Shown here one piece after another: positions 1 through 9,648 of a DNA stretch of 64,000 nt; the stretch's first letter is position 1; every line of letters begins with the position of its first letter. Location of the stretch: positions 1 through 64,000 of the forward strand of contig CANLRB010000020.1 in NCBI GenBank assembly GCA_947493455.1, given 5' to 3'. This stretch comes from an uncultured Pseudoalteromonas sp. (GTDB taxonomy: Bacteria; Pseudomonadota; Gammaproteobacteria; Enterobacterales; Alteromonadaceae). Under the pieces are notes generated by a model. It had not been told where the DNA came from, ran no database searches, and saw only the letters and a list, made by a program, of their open reading frames with translations. The position numbers and the translations under genes were made by a program.

Positions 1-173
1 CGTTTGCTGCTCATAAGCACCTCTCTTTTAGTCATTTTATCTAACTAATAGGTGTCTAGGAAACTAGTGGCGTATCATTGAGTAATTAAACAAGTAATGA
101 GGCAGTTATCAGAAGAGGGCGTTCAGAATTCTGTGTCAGCCTAAATTTTTAAATGTACTAACTCTGACTTGAA

Positions 174-208
174 CTGACAGTTACCCGTTTTTAATCGGTG
201 ACTGTCAG
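174..208. terminator. Hairpin near left edge
   Basis: Positions 174-185 pair with 197-208 (12 bp including one G-U pair) around an 11-nt loop. It lies downstream of the minus-strand regulator gene that ends at 282, so it may end that transcript, but no clear T-run follows on either strand. The rest of positions 1-281 shows no coding region that I can support. Confidence 0.35.
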
Positions 209-281
209 CTTAGATTTGGGTTAAATTCTTAAGGCCTGTGGTCATGTTAGGTTCAATTTATGAAACACGCCGCTCAAAAAC

Positions 282-2438
282 CTAATCAAGCAACACAATT
301 TCTTTTTTAATCGATACCATTTTTGAAAATAGCAGCGTTTTTTTATCAAGTGAGATGTCACTGACTGTGCCTATGTGGCCTTTTGGGTCTAAGTATAAGG
401 ACTTTACAGACGAATCCACATTAAACTGCCAAAGCTTGTCATAACTGTCGACTACTAAAATATTGTTGTTTTTACCTTGGAATAGCGAGAAGGATTTGTC
501 TTCATTAAATTCAGCAACGGGTAATGCTTTGCCACCAGCAACACGGTTTAGCATATCGTTGTCATCAATAAAAAATAAGTCATCGCGCTCGGTATAAAGT
601 GCTTTTTGACTTGAGCCTATATATAGGGTTTCAAAATCGTAACTGTCAAAGTTAAACAGTACGATCGCATACTGGTTATTTTCAACTATTTTAAGTAAGA
701 CTTGGTTTTCACCATGAGTATGATAAATATCAACAACCTCAAAAGGCATTTTTATAGGGGTAATTTCACCATTAAGATCAAGTAAAGTCAGCCCCCTACC
801 CGCATTGACAATCATAAAGTTGCCATCTGGTGACCAAACAAACGCATTCACTGCTTGATCATCTTGGAAATAACTTAATTGAGTCGGCGCACCACTATGC
901 TCAACAGCGTTTAACAACCAAACCTGTGCTGTACCGCTTCTATCTGATATAAAACCAATGTGATCGCCATGAGGTTGATATTTTGCGCCATGTTCATTGA
1001 CCGTACTGCGAGCCAGTATTTGTTGTGTGATGCTTTTGTCAGGCAATTGTGCATCGTCAACTTTGCTCCAACTTAATTGTCCGATATCCGGATCAAACGT
1101 GCCCAATGCGGCAACGATATTATCGGCTTGAGGATGATACCGCGCACCATAAATATCGTGCATTGCTGGGAGCTGATGCTCTGAAAACTGACCGTTGAGA
1201 TTAACGGTAAAAAGCGATTTTCCAGCCGACGTAAGCAAACTCTCTTGATTAGGATGCCAATTCAACTGCCAATATTTGTTGCGTTTGTGCACGCCTTCAG
1301 GTTGCAACGCGGTTTTAGTCGTTTTTTGTGCGAGAGGATCGATAAGTACTAAACTAAAATTATGCACTGCATCGAATTGTGATAACGCTAATAAATTTAA
1401 ATGGCGTGAATAATCTACCGAATAAAGAGACTCATCTTCAGGCGCATACAGCGTGCTTGTTTCATTATGTGTGAGTGACAACTTTATCAAGCTGTCTTGC
1501 CCTTGTTCAGTATTAATAAATGCAATATTGTCATTATCTAACCAAACAGGTGAATGATAGTCCCCGTTTTCACAGCTCAATATTTTTCTTGTCGCTTGTG
1601 GCGACGTTTTAGCAAGGTTAAATGACAAGGCTCTGAGCTCTTGGCAACCCTCTAATCTCACATGTTTGCGACACTGAGTCACGCTTGAAAATACAATTTG
1701 GGTGCCATCGGGTGACCAGCTCGGTGTACCATATATACCCACTTCTTCAGTTAATAAATACTCTTTATTATCTTGTGTATCTTTTGCCCAGAGTTGATTT
1801 TTACAACTACCAACATAACGCTCAAAGGCAATGTAGCGACCATTCGGCGAGTAGCTTGGCTTTAGCTCTTTATTGTCCGTTGCTGTTAAAGCGGTTAGCT
1901 TTTTGATGTTAAGTGTGTTTGCAGGGTCGCGTTCTTGGTATGTAAATACTCCAACAAGCATTAAAAGCACAGCTAAAATTAAAATCCATTGCTTTGCCGC
2001 GCTCGCTTTATTTGCTAATGGGCTCTTTACTGCTTGAGTTACTTCTTGGTCGACTGCTTGCCTTTCAGCTTTCTCTAAACCTAACTCAATAGCGTTTTCT
2101 TGGCTGTAATTACTCGCCAGTTCAGTTTGCCAATTAACGTCAGCAAGTAAGCTGTAGCCTATTTTTGGATGGGTTGAAATGACTCTTTGTGTTTTAGCAT
2201 CATCATTAAAGGCTTTTCGCAGCTGTGCAATACAACGCTGAATTGCATTCGCACCAACGACCGAATTTGGCCATACTTTGTTTAAAATGACCTCGTGGGG
2301 AACAACCTGTCCTTGGTTTTCAGCAAGAATAAGTAAAACCTGCAGTACCTTAGGTTCCATCGAAAGAATATCGTCTTGGGCAACAATTTGTGAACGCGCC
2401 ATATCAATGCGGTAGTTACCGACATAAAATTCAATCAC
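282..2438 (-). CDS. CadC/ToxR-like membrane regulator with TolB-like beta-propeller
   Basis: The 718-residue protein starts with a winged-helix DNA-binding domain of the OmpR/CadC type (about residues 5-100; EPKVLQVLLILAENQGQVV and the later IGYSLL turn are typical). One transmembrane helix follows (about 150-167, WILILAVLLMLVGVF). The rest, about 170-718, has repeated PSYSPNGRYIAF / PSWSPDGTQIVF motifs of PD40/TolB-like propeller blades and would be periplasmic. Such proteins are one-component regulators that bind DNA from the inner membrane. The start is GTG at 2438, with GGGAGAAG four bases upstream. It is divergent from the metallo-beta-lactamase-fold gene at 2751, the likely target. The ligand is unknown. 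Confidence 0.88.
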   Translation of the reverse strand: MIEFYVGNYRIDMARSQIVAQDDILSMEPKVLQVLLILAENQGQVVPHEVILNKVWPNSVVGANAIQRCIAQLRKAFNDDAKTQRVISTHPKIGYSLLADVNWQTELASNYSQENAIELGLEKAERQAVDQEVTQAVKSPLANKASAAKQWILILAVLLMLVGVFTYQERDPANTLNIKKLTALTATDNKELKPSYSPNGRYIAFERYVGSCKNQLWAKDTQDNKEYLLTEEVGIYGTPSWSPDGTQIVFSSVTQCRKHVRLEGCQELRALSFNLAKTSPQATRKILSCENGDYHSPVWLDNDNIAFINTEQGQDSLIKLSLTHNETSTLYAPEDESLYSVDYSRHLNLLALSQFDAVHNFSLVLIDPLAQKTTKTALQPEGVHKRNKYWQLNWHPNQESLLTSAGKSLFTVNLNGQFSEHQLPAMHDIYGARYHPQADNIVAALGTFDPDIGQLSWSKVDDAQLPDKSITQQILARSTVNEHGAKYQPHGDHIGFISDRSGTAQVWLLNAVEHSGAPTQLSYFQDDQAVNAFVWSPDGNFMIVNAGRGLTLLDLNGEITPIKMPFEVVDIYHTHGENQVLLKIVENNQYAIVLFNFDSYDFETLYIGSSQKALYTERDDLFFIDDNDMLNRVAGGKALPVAEFNEDKSFSLFQGKNNNILVVDSYDKLWQFNVDSSVKSLYLDPKGHIGTVSDISLDKKTLLFSKMVSIKKEIVLLD

Positions 2439-2595
2439 TCGACTTCTCCCAAAAGCGATACCTTAATAACATCTAAAAACGCAGTATACCGATGCAAAAT
2501 ATTTACGCTATTTAAAACGTTCAATCACTTATAAATCCTGTAAAGCGTTTAATAAAACGTCAAATGACTTTCACTTTGACAATAAATCGGTTCAC

Positions 2596-2621
2596 AAAGC
2601 CGACACAAAAAGCCGACACAA
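2596..2621. promoter_or_regulatory. Tandem 11-bp direct repeat in divergent promoter region
   Basis: AGCCGACACAA occurs at 2598-2608 and again at 2611-2621, a 13-bp period, each preceded by A residues. It sits between the divergent CadC-like regulator and the MBL-fold gene (intergenic 2439-2750). Winged-helix regulators of this class usually bind direct repeats, so this is a candidate operator. The rest of the 312-bp gap is AT-rich with no gene. Confidence 0.4.
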
Positions 2622-2750
2622 CACTCACCTAACCCATTGATAGTTAATACATCAGCTTTTCTGTAGCTTTTTATCAGGTGCGCTACATCGCATTGTTTGC
2701 CAAATAAAATGACACTAACGAAAATTAAATTCTAACGGAAAAATATTCTG

Positions 2751-3920
2751 ATGAAAAAAGCTTATCTAATATTATTAATTGCGATACTAAGTTTGTCATT
2801 ATCAACACTCGCAGCAGCTTCAACAAAAGTTGAGTCGTATGACATCACCGCTGAAAAAATCACAGATCAAGTATATGTACTTTCAGTGGCGTGGAGCAAA
2901 ACATCATTTATTAACAGCGCCATTGTTGTTGGTGATAACGGCGTGCTTTTAATAACGTCGCAAATGTCCACCGTAGCACCCAGCCTCGAAGCAAAAATAA
3001 AAGAACTAACCGGTAAATCAGTTACTCATGTTTTTAACATGGCATCAGACACCTTTCATTTTCACGCCAATCAATATTTTAAAGAGCGAGGGGCCCAATT
3101 AATTGCCCATAAAGCGTTAAAATATACGCAAGCTCGCACTGAAATGTTATTTGATGACAGCTTTTCAATGTCATTTGGTGATGAAGTCCTGACTGCCCGC
3201 CACACGCTCGCGCATAATAATGCGCAAACAATCGTTTATTTAGAAAAGAGTAATGTGATGTTACTGGGCGATGCGTTTCGTACCGACAAGTTAATATACA
3301 CCGGGTATCACGGTGTGCAAGGTCACGTAGACGGATTTAACCTAGCCTATAATATGGCCGATGATAAAACGTTAATCGTATCAGGGCATAAAGGGTTACG
3401 ACTGTTTAGCCAGCGCGAAGAGTTAAAACGTGCAGGCAAAACGTTAAGCAACTTCGCTCAATTAGTAGGTAAAAAACATAAAGCGGGCATGTCTGTCGCC
3501 GAGATGACAGCGGACCAAGAATTATTACAAGCTGTTGCTATTTACCCTATCTACCGCGATGAACCTGAGTTGATAAAATATAATATTATACAGTTGGTCG
3601 AATTAGAGTTTCGCCCCACTTACACTCTAGATGAAAAAACGTTATTGACCTACGAAGGGCGATATCAAGCAAGTAACGGTAACCTACTCACAGTCACTCT
3701 GAATAACGGTCTCTTGTTTGTATCACACAACGGTAAATTTAACTTTGCGCTTAATCCGCTGTCGCCCGAAAAGTTTGAGCTTAAAGGACGAACTGACTCA
3801 TCCCATGTAGTATTTCAATTTTCTTCCGACGGGAAAATAACGGGCATGTCACCAAAAATGACCAAAGACAATTATTATGACAAGCTCATCCCCCGTGAAA
3901 CACATCAAAAGATTAAATAA
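2751..3920 (+). CDS. Secreted MBL-fold protein with degenerate metal site
   Basis: The 389-residue protein has a signal peptide (residues 1-23, cleavage near LAAAS). A metallo-beta-lactamase fold covers about 30-220, and a C-terminal beta domain resembling DUF3471 covers about 300-380 (YEGRYQASNG...). The usual HxHxDH motif after a beta-strand is replaced by NMASDTFHFHAN (96-107), so by alignment only H103 is kept. The later ligands H155, D174 (GDAF) and H213 (SGH) remain. Hydrolase activity of the ordinary two-zinc kind is therefore doubtful; one metal or a changed function is possible. It is divergent from the CadC-like regulator, probably its controller. Confidence 0.8.
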   Translation: MKKAYLILLIAILSLSLSTLAAASTKVESYDITAEKITDQVYVLSVAWSKTSFINSAIVVGDNGVLLITSQMSTVAPSLEAKIKELTGKSVTHVFNMASDTFHFHANQYFKERGAQLIAHKALKYTQARTEMLFDDSFSMSFGDEVLTARHTLAHNNAQTIVYLEKSNVMLLGDAFRTDKLIYTGYHGVQGHVDGFNLAYNMADDKTLIVSGHKGLRLFSQREELKRAGKTLSNFAQLVGKKHKAGMSVAEMTADQELLQAVAIYPIYRDEPELIKYNIIQLVELEFRPTYTLDEKTLLTYEGRYQASNGNLLTVTLNNGLLFVSHNGKFNFALNPLSPEKFELKGRTDSSHVVFQFSSDGKITGMSPKMTKDNYYDKLIPRETHQKIK

Positions 3921-3936
3921 TAAATAGGCAATAAAA

Positions 3937-3963
3937 GGGGGCTATCTAGTCATAGATTACCCC
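3937..3963. terminator. Imperfect hairpin between convergent genes
   Basis: GGGG at 3937-3940 pairs with CCCC at 3960-3963, and ATCTA (3944-3948) with TAGAT (3953-3957), with a two-base internal mismatch. It sits between the convergent MBL-fold and amidohydrolase genes. There is no good T-run, so the call is weak. Confidence 0.3.
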
Positions 3964-4019
3964 GGTAACTCAAGCCGAGATAGTTAATAAAAATAATGAA
4001 TACAACCGACGTGTATGAC

Positions 4020-5546
4020 CTAATACGTTACGTTAATGGTCCCGCCGTCATTTGTCACTATGGTACCGCGTTTCACCGTCATAACAGGCTGAGTTAATGT
4101 AGCAAGTGCTTTATACGGGTTGTCATCTAACACCACAAAATTCGCGTAGCTTTCTGAAACCAATGTGCCAAATTTAGTTTCCATATTAATCGCTTTTGCA
4201 TTGCCTAAGGTGGCGGCTTTGATAATATCTTGGTTCGAAATACCCGCTTGCTGCCATGCTAAAAACTCACCATAAACAGAGGCTGCATGCAGAGTTCCAG
4301 GGTTACCTGCATCTGTGCCAAAAGCCACGTTAACACCAGAATGAATCATGTTTTTCAAGTTTTGTTTTTGAATCAACTCGGCGTTAGATGAAAAAAAGGT
4401 GCGTAGGTGGCTAATAATAGATTGTTCTTGCTCGGTAAGCTTGGCTATTTCATCATCTGATTGGTCTACTTTTGGTACATACTTTAAGAGTAATTTAAAC
4501 ATTTCGTCAGTCTTTTCAACGTTCTCCATTAATTTGTCAAATGAGGAAGTTATTTCCTTATGAGCGTGCTTATGCTCGTGTGCGCTAAACGACACCTCAC
4601 CTTTAAACAACTCAGTGTAATGAATATTTGCTGTTAACGTCGGCATGTATGTCACATCATTTTTTATCATTAAATCAATCAATTCTTTATCAACGGGATC
4701 ATGCATAACACCATGTACCAAGATATCGGCACCGGCTTTAATGGCCATTTTAGCGTCGTTAATGCCCTCTGCATGCACTGCAACTCGCTTGTTATGCTTT
4801 TTAGCCAGCGCCATTGCGGGCTTAAATAGGGCTGTCAATTGCTCCATAGAAAGCCCTGTTTCTTGCGACCACACGAATTTAATTAAATTAGTATTAAGCA
4901 AAAGCTGCTGCTCTACCATAGCAATGGTGTCTTTTGCAGCCTCGACTTGCGTAAAGGTTTCACCATTGAGATCTAGTTGCGGTACAGCAAATGGCGATAA
5001 AAGTGCACCCGCAGCATAGATATCTGGATAAATGCCTTTTCTCGTCAAGTCTCGATAGTCGTTGATATATTCAGACGGGCCGCCCATATCGATAACCGAA
5101 GTAACACCTAACTTTAAATAGTTTTGCAGTAACGAAGGTAAGTTATTTTTCAACCAACGCTGATCATCTGCATAACTCGAAATTTTTGTCGCATCAAACG
5201 TATCCGGCCTTGTAAATGCACCTCCTGATTGCGCCATATGAATATGACCATCAATTAACCCGGGTATGACCCATTTACCTTTAATATCGACTGCCGAGTA
5301 TGCGTTAGGAATAGCTTCTGAACTGGGTTGAATTTTAACAATGCGACCATCACTCACTAATATCGTCGAATTGGTGAGCGGTTGTGATGTTTTTGGGTTG
5401 AGAATAGTCGCCCCAATAAATGCGCGTTTTTTCCCGTATTCTTTGCTCATATTCAAGTTTTCAAGCGCAAAGGCATTAAAAGAAATACATAGCGTAAATA
5501 AAAGCGCAAACACCGTTTGTGTCGATTTACTAAAAAATAAAATCAT
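4020..5546 (-). CDS. Secreted amidohydrolase (imidazolonepropionase-like)
   Basis: A metal-dependent amidohydrolase of about 508 residues with a signal peptide (STQTVFALLFTLCISFNAFA). The TIM-barrel signature is complete: GHIHM (first metal His pair), HAEG and HG histidines, and GTDAG with the catalytic aspartate. A beta-sandwich with TNSTILVSDGRIVKI precedes the barrel. Family members include peptidases acting on Xaa-Pro or Xaa-Lys dipeptides and organophosphate-type enzymes, so the substrate cannot be named. I place the start at the ATG ending at 5546 because AAAGGAAA lies just upstream of it and the signal peptide then begins properly; an in-frame ATG 51 bases upstream lacks these. Confidence 0.85.
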   Translation of the reverse strand: MILFFSKSTQTVFALLFTLCISFNAFALENLNMSKEYGKKRAFIGATILNPKTSQPLTNSTILVSDGRIVKIQPSSEAIPNAYSAVDIKGKWVIPGLIDGHIHMAQSGGAFTRPDTFDATKISSYADDQRWLKNNLPSLLQNYLKLGVTSVIDMGGPSEYINDYRDLTRKGIYPDIYAAGALLSPFAVPQLDLNGETFTQVEAAKDTIAMVEQQLLLNTNLIKFVWSQETGLSMEQLTALFKPAMALAKKHNKRVAVHAEGINDAKMAIKAGADILVHGVMHDPVDKELIDLMIKNDVTYMPTLTANIHYTELFKGEVSFSAHEHKHAHKEITSSFDKLMENVEKTDEMFKLLLKYVPKVDQSDDEIAKLTEQEQSIISHLRTFFSSNAELIQKQNLKNMIHSGVNVAFGTDAGNPGTLHAASVYGEFLAWQQAGISNQDIIKAATLGNAKAINMETKFGTLVSESYANFVVLDDNPYKALATLTQPVMTVKRGTIVTNDGGTINVTY

Positions 5547-5984
5547 CCTGTTTCCTTTTACTTGTAGTGGAAATAATGTGTTGAAATGTTTCGTCAATTT
5601 GTATTTGCCTACAATTCACTGTTTGACGATTTAAATCCATTCACAGCAGCTATAAATTCTCTATAACTTATCTAAAACACTTTTGCATCAAACACTTAAA
5701 AACAAAAAAATGTGAAGTTAATCTCACTTTGAAATTGCATATAATTAAACCAAATTGCATTTTGTATCAATTTTACGAAAAACGTTGGATTAAAAAGCGT
5801 GCATTAATTTACATGCATTTAAATTTAAAAGTAGAGCGAGTTATGACAGTTCCTAAAAATCAATTTAAGCTTTCTTTTAGCTTTTTTTAGTGAAATTTAA
5901 TTTTTTTTGAAAGACCTTCTGCCGCCATTTTGTTTTCATCAACTCCTATATAAAACGAAAGAATAAAACGAAAGGAAGTAATCG
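5547..5984. other. AT-rich divergent intergenic region
   Basis: This 438-bp gap separates the amidohydrolase (minus) from the sulfatase-modifying-factor-like gene (plus). A TATAAT hexamer lies at 5740-5745 with only a poor -35 match upstream. A short AAGCT/AGCTT stem followed by seven T lies near 5867-5888. No coding region can be supported. Confidence 0.4.
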
Positions 5985-7688
5985 ATGGCGGCAGTCACTC
6001 CAAACCCAAAAACTAAACTAGTAAGCATTTTACTGCTTTTGAGTTCACCCTCATTTGCAGCTGACTACATTGCACCACCTATGGTCAATATCCCTGCGGG
6101 CTCATTTACGATGGGCTCAGACATTGGTAACAAACGAGTTGGTCCTGTACACAAAGTTGATATTACGGCATTTCAACTGGCCAAATATCATGTCACCGTC
6201 AATGAATTCAAAAAATTTGTTGAGGACACCAGTTATGAGGTACCCGCAACGTGTAATGATTATATTGGTGAAAACTGGATGAATGGCCCCGATGTTGAAG
6301 GAACGGCGAGCTGGCAGAACAACAAACATTTGTTTAGTGATTTTCAACCTGTTACCTGTGTTCGCTATATTGATGCAGTTGCGTATGCCAATTGGTTGAG
6401 CGAAAAAACGGGCAAGCCTTATCGTTTACCTACCGAGCAAGAATGGGAATATGCAACTAAAGCAAACACAACAAGTCGTTTTTTTTGGGGCGATGATCCT
6501 GATTTAACACAGGCTTGTGAGTATGGCAATTTTCCAGACAACTATGGCGAGTATTTCCCAAATCAGCAATATGGTGCAAGTTATGTCGGGTTTTGGGGTT
6601 ATACCAAATGTAATGATTATGAACCTTACACAACGCTCGTTGGCATGTATCGCGCAAACCCATTTGGTCTTTACGATATGGTTGGTAACGCATCCGACAT
6701 GACAGCATCGTGCTATATGGAACGATATGGCGTGTCAGGTAGAAACTCACAAAAAATAGATCAATGTGAAATGATCGTGCACCGTGGATTCGGTTGGCAT
6801 TCGCCACCCAAACCACACTACGAAAAGTGGCGAATAGATAAATACACCCCGTTTGATGGCGTTGCGTTTAGGCTTGCCTCAGATGAAGTGAATGATGAGA
6901 TTGACGTAACAACAGCCGAATTTGAAAAACAGTTAGCTGAAGCGCAAAGTCAGCGCAGACTCACAAGACCAATTATTCCAACTGCACCGAGTCATGTATA
7001 TGTTAAATCCGTCGGCATAGGGTAATATGAATTACACAGGAAACCAAGTGACAATAAGCGTGTGGTCTCATACGACATTTATCGCTCAAACACAGACTAC
7101 GCGCATCATATGGGTAAGTATTTCAAAAATCATTACTCAAAAATCACCTCTGTGCCTAATACGCAAAGCAGTATCAAACTTGACTCAGTAACAGCAAATG
7201 CGAGCTTTCGTGTCGTTGCCGTCACAAATAAACTTACAAGCTTACCTAGCAATGTCGTATTATTTAGTGAGCCCGTTATACAAAGTATTCCCGGCAAGGT
7301 CGAAGCAAAATACGCGACAAAGCTACACGGCATATTACTTGAAAAACGCAGTGCCAAAAAAGATAGACCTGAGCGCATTCAATTGAGTAAGTTCCTCGAT
7401 GGATATCAACAACCTAATAATACGGCCACATTTAAAGTAAATGTAAAGGAAAGTGGTGTATATCAATTTAACTACGCAGGTTCTTCCGCTCAAAGCGGCA
7501 CATTTTTCAAACTGTGGTCAGGACATCAATTACTAGGTGACATAAATTACGACCCCGATGTCGATGATAAGTCTTCTAATCGATACCAAGTTTATCTCGA
7601 AAAAGGTCAGCATGATCTTCAAATTACCATTCAAAGAGAAGGTTTTGACTGGTGGACGCTAAATTGGCTCAAGTTCACAAAACGCTAA
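5985..7688 (+). pseudogene. SUMF1/FGE-domain + FnIII secreted protein, interrupted by stop
   Basis: A full-length relative of the 572-residue protein encoded at 9649-11367, broken by an in-frame TAA at 7023-7025. The first part (346 codons) has a signal peptide (to SFAADY) and a complete sulfatase-modifying-factor (formylglycine-generating-enzyme-like) domain. The second part (to 7688, same frame) continues with FnIII (SYDIYRS...) and the C-terminal beta-sandwich. From the stop to YDIY the codon count equals the intact paralogue, yet around 7010-7045 the best match is spread over other frames (RV, then NYTGN, then PSDNK). That suggests small clustered indels rather than one nonsense change. 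The FGE part could still be made and secreted alone. The active-site cysteine pair of true formylglycine-generating enzymes is not visible (RGFGWHSPPKPHYEKW region). Start supported by AAAGGAAG. Confidence 0.75.
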
Positions 7689-7702
7689 CGCCGCGTTGAA
7701 CT

Positions 7703-7726
7703 AGGAGCTCACGGATTTGAGCTCCT
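7703..7726 (+). terminator. Hairpin after broken FGE-like gene
   Basis: AGGAGCTCA (7703-7711) and TGAGCTCCT (7718-7726) form a perfect 9-bp stem, followed by TATATTA. It is a probable intrinsic terminator with a weak U-tract. Confidence 0.55.
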
Positions 7727-7952
7727 TATATTACCTGTAATTTAACCTCGCAATCCTAGTTTAAGACCAACTTGCATGATTGCGGATTATATAATCAGGG
7801 CAAAAGGGCGACTTACTTTATGCATAGGTTAAAGCAATGAGATTAATTAAATTTGCCAATTCATAAATTGCCACAAATTTTTATTTCGACGCTGACACAA
7901 TCCAATTTGTCTATCGACTAATAGTTTAAATACAGATTTTAAAGGTATCACT

Positions 7953-9323
7953 GTGCAATCACTATTCGAAATGTTTACTTTTCTTGAGTTAATCATTTTA
8001 GCGCTATTTATCGAAGGGCTCGTTTTGGTCTTAATCATTAAAGTCGGGCTTTATGTCGCGCGAAGAATGAATTGGATTTCGCAAGAAAAATACATGCAAA
8101 AGAAACTAAAACACCAAACAAAAAATGGGCTTTCGCGTTATAAACCCGCTTTTTATGTCGCAGCCATCGTTATGATCCCATTCTTTCTAGGTGTCACTGT
8201 TAACTATAATGATGATAAAACGCCCTATCACTGGACAAATAGTACCGATGATGAGTTATCGCAATCGCTGCACGCTGAAATCACACAATACATAGTAGAC
8301 AACGATATTCCACAGCTTTGCATTGGGATTAAACAAGCACACAAGGAACAATCTTTTTGTGTCAGCCAATTAAACGAAAATACACTTAATGCCGATTCCG
8401 TATTCGAAATCGGCTCAATATCAAAAACATTTACAATCACGGCAATGCTTCAAATACTAGCGCGGCATGATATCGACTTAAACTCAAGTATCGCACCGTT
8501 TCTACCAGACTCTTTAGTGGCGAAAAACCCTGCTCTTGGAGCGATTACATGGCGTCAATTAGCAACGCATACAGCGGGCTTAAGTCGTATGCCGATGGGC
8601 GCTAATTTAAATACCCTTGAGTCATTGTTTGATGCATTAACCATGAACAATAATGCAGCTGCTTTTGATGACCCATACATTTTATCTTATTTGACTGATG
8701 CCAAAGTTGATGCCAGTGACAGCACTCCACCTAGCTATTCCAATCTTGGTTTCGGTCTGCTCGGCTACCTTTTAACTGTTTTAGAACAACAAGACTATGC
8801 AAACATCATCACAAATGAAGTCATCACGCCGCTTAGTTTAGCGCGCACAGCAGCAAATAACCGTCAATGGCAAAACCGGGCGAGAGGCTATGGTCAATTT
8901 CGCACCGTTGGTAATTATCAAGTGCTTGGTAAAGCCGCTTATATGTCGTTTTCAAATATGCTTGCCGGTGCTGGCGCAGTTAATTCAAGCGTTAACGATA
9001 TGATGCAATATTTAAATAGCAGTATCGCGCTATATCAAACCCCTATATATCAACAAAAAACGCATCAAATTAAATTTACTGAGCGCACAAATATCAACCT
9101 TGGCTGGTTTGTATCTAATATCAGTCATGATATAAATGAAAAGGTGGTCTGGCATGACGGCGGCACTGCGGGTTTTCGCAGTTATATGGGGTTCATTGAG
9201 TCCGGTGAAGCTGGTGTTGTTATTTTATCGAGCGGTACAAAACGAGTTGACCCACTCGGCACTCACCTTCTCAAACAACTACTAAACAATGACTATGCCG
9301 AAAACCCCACCTTAATTCTGTGA
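7953..9323 (+). CDS. Membrane-anchored serine hydrolase (class C beta-lactamase family)
   Basis: The 456-residue protein has two N-terminal transmembrane segments (about 9-34 and 66-84) and then a beta-lactamase/penicillin-binding-protein-like domain facing the periplasm. The active-site motifs are S155-I-S-K158, YSN (in PPSYSNLGFG) and HDGGTAG in place of KTG. Relatives include class C beta-lactamases, D-aminopeptidases and esterases, so the substrate is open. The start is GTG with AAAGG seven bases upstream. It is followed after 10 bp by a small membrane protein gene, probably in one transcript. Both lie between two paralogous FGE/FnIII genes, suggesting a shared surface function (inference). 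Confidence 0.85.
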   Translation: MQSLFEMFTFLELIILALFIEGLVLVLIIKVGLYVARRMNWISQEKYMQKKLKHQTKNGLSRYKPAFYVAAIVMIPFFLGVTVNYNDDKTPYHWTNSTDDELSQSLHAEITQYIVDNDIPQLCIGIKQAHKEQSFCVSQLNENTLNADSVFEIGSISKTFTITAMLQILARHDIDLNSSIAPFLPDSLVAKNPALGAITWRQLATHTAGLSRMPMGANLNTLESLFDALTMNNNAAAFDDPYILSYLTDAKVDASDSTPPSYSNLGFGLLGYLLTVLEQQDYANIITNEVITPLSLARTAANNRQWQNRARGYGQFRTVGNYQVLGKAAYMSFSNMLAGAGAVNSSVNDMMQYLNSSIALYQTPIYQQKTHQIKFTERTNINLGWFVSNISHDINEKVVWHDGGTAGFRSYMGFIESGEAGVVILSSGTKRVDPLGTHLLKQLLNNDYAENPTLIL

Positions 9324-9333
9324 AGGAGGTCTT

Positions 9334-9576
9334 ATGCCTATCAAAAAATGGTTAATACAGTACACAATCGCACTACCTATTCTCTTTTTGCTTCTCGCCG
9401 GCGTGCAATACTTAAAAGGGCAAACGCTTGCCTATGCAATTGAATTTGGCATGCTTTGGTCACTGATTTCGATCGCGATTTTTGCGGCTCGCCGCTATTA
9501 CAATTTCCGCAAAAACATCGCTTGCGCTATTTGTAATGATTTACCAGCTCACACAAATCAGCGCCCCAAAAAGTAG
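9334..9576 (+). CDS. Small membrane protein, unknown function
   Basis: An 80-residue protein with two predicted transmembrane helices (about 8-24 and 34-50) and a short basic tail containing a CAIC pair. The ribosome-binding site GAAGGAGG is very strong, and the gene begins 10 bp after the serine hydrolase stop, so it is very likely translated and co-expressed. I do not recognise a family. Confidence 0.7.
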   Translation: MPIKKWLIQYTIALPILFLLLAGVQYLKGQTLAYAIEFGMLWSLISIAIFAARRYYNFRKNIACAICNDLPAHTNQRPKK

Positions 9577-9590
9577 ATATCGCAAGTTGG

Positions 9591-9625
9591 TGACCTAGGT
9601 TATGACTGTTTGGCAACTTAGGTCA
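9591..9625. terminator. Hairpin between convergent genes
   Basis: TGACCTAGGTT (9591-9601) pairs with AACTTAGGTCA (9615-9625), 11 bp with one G-U pair and a 13-nt loop. It lies between the convergent small membrane protein gene and the FGE/FnIII gene and may act in both directions. Confidence 0.5.
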
Positions 9626-9648
9626 TAAGCTTGCTTTGTGCGTGCTTT

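Noticed and set aside
1685-1906. Short plus-strand open frame inside the CadC-like gene
   Set aside because: It lies opposite a well-supported coding region, has no ribosome-binding site and shows no recognisable domain.
5985-7688. Reading the two parts as separate genes, or as one simple frameshift
   Set aside because: Both parts are in the same frame, separated by a TAA, and together align along the intact paralogue at 9649-11367.
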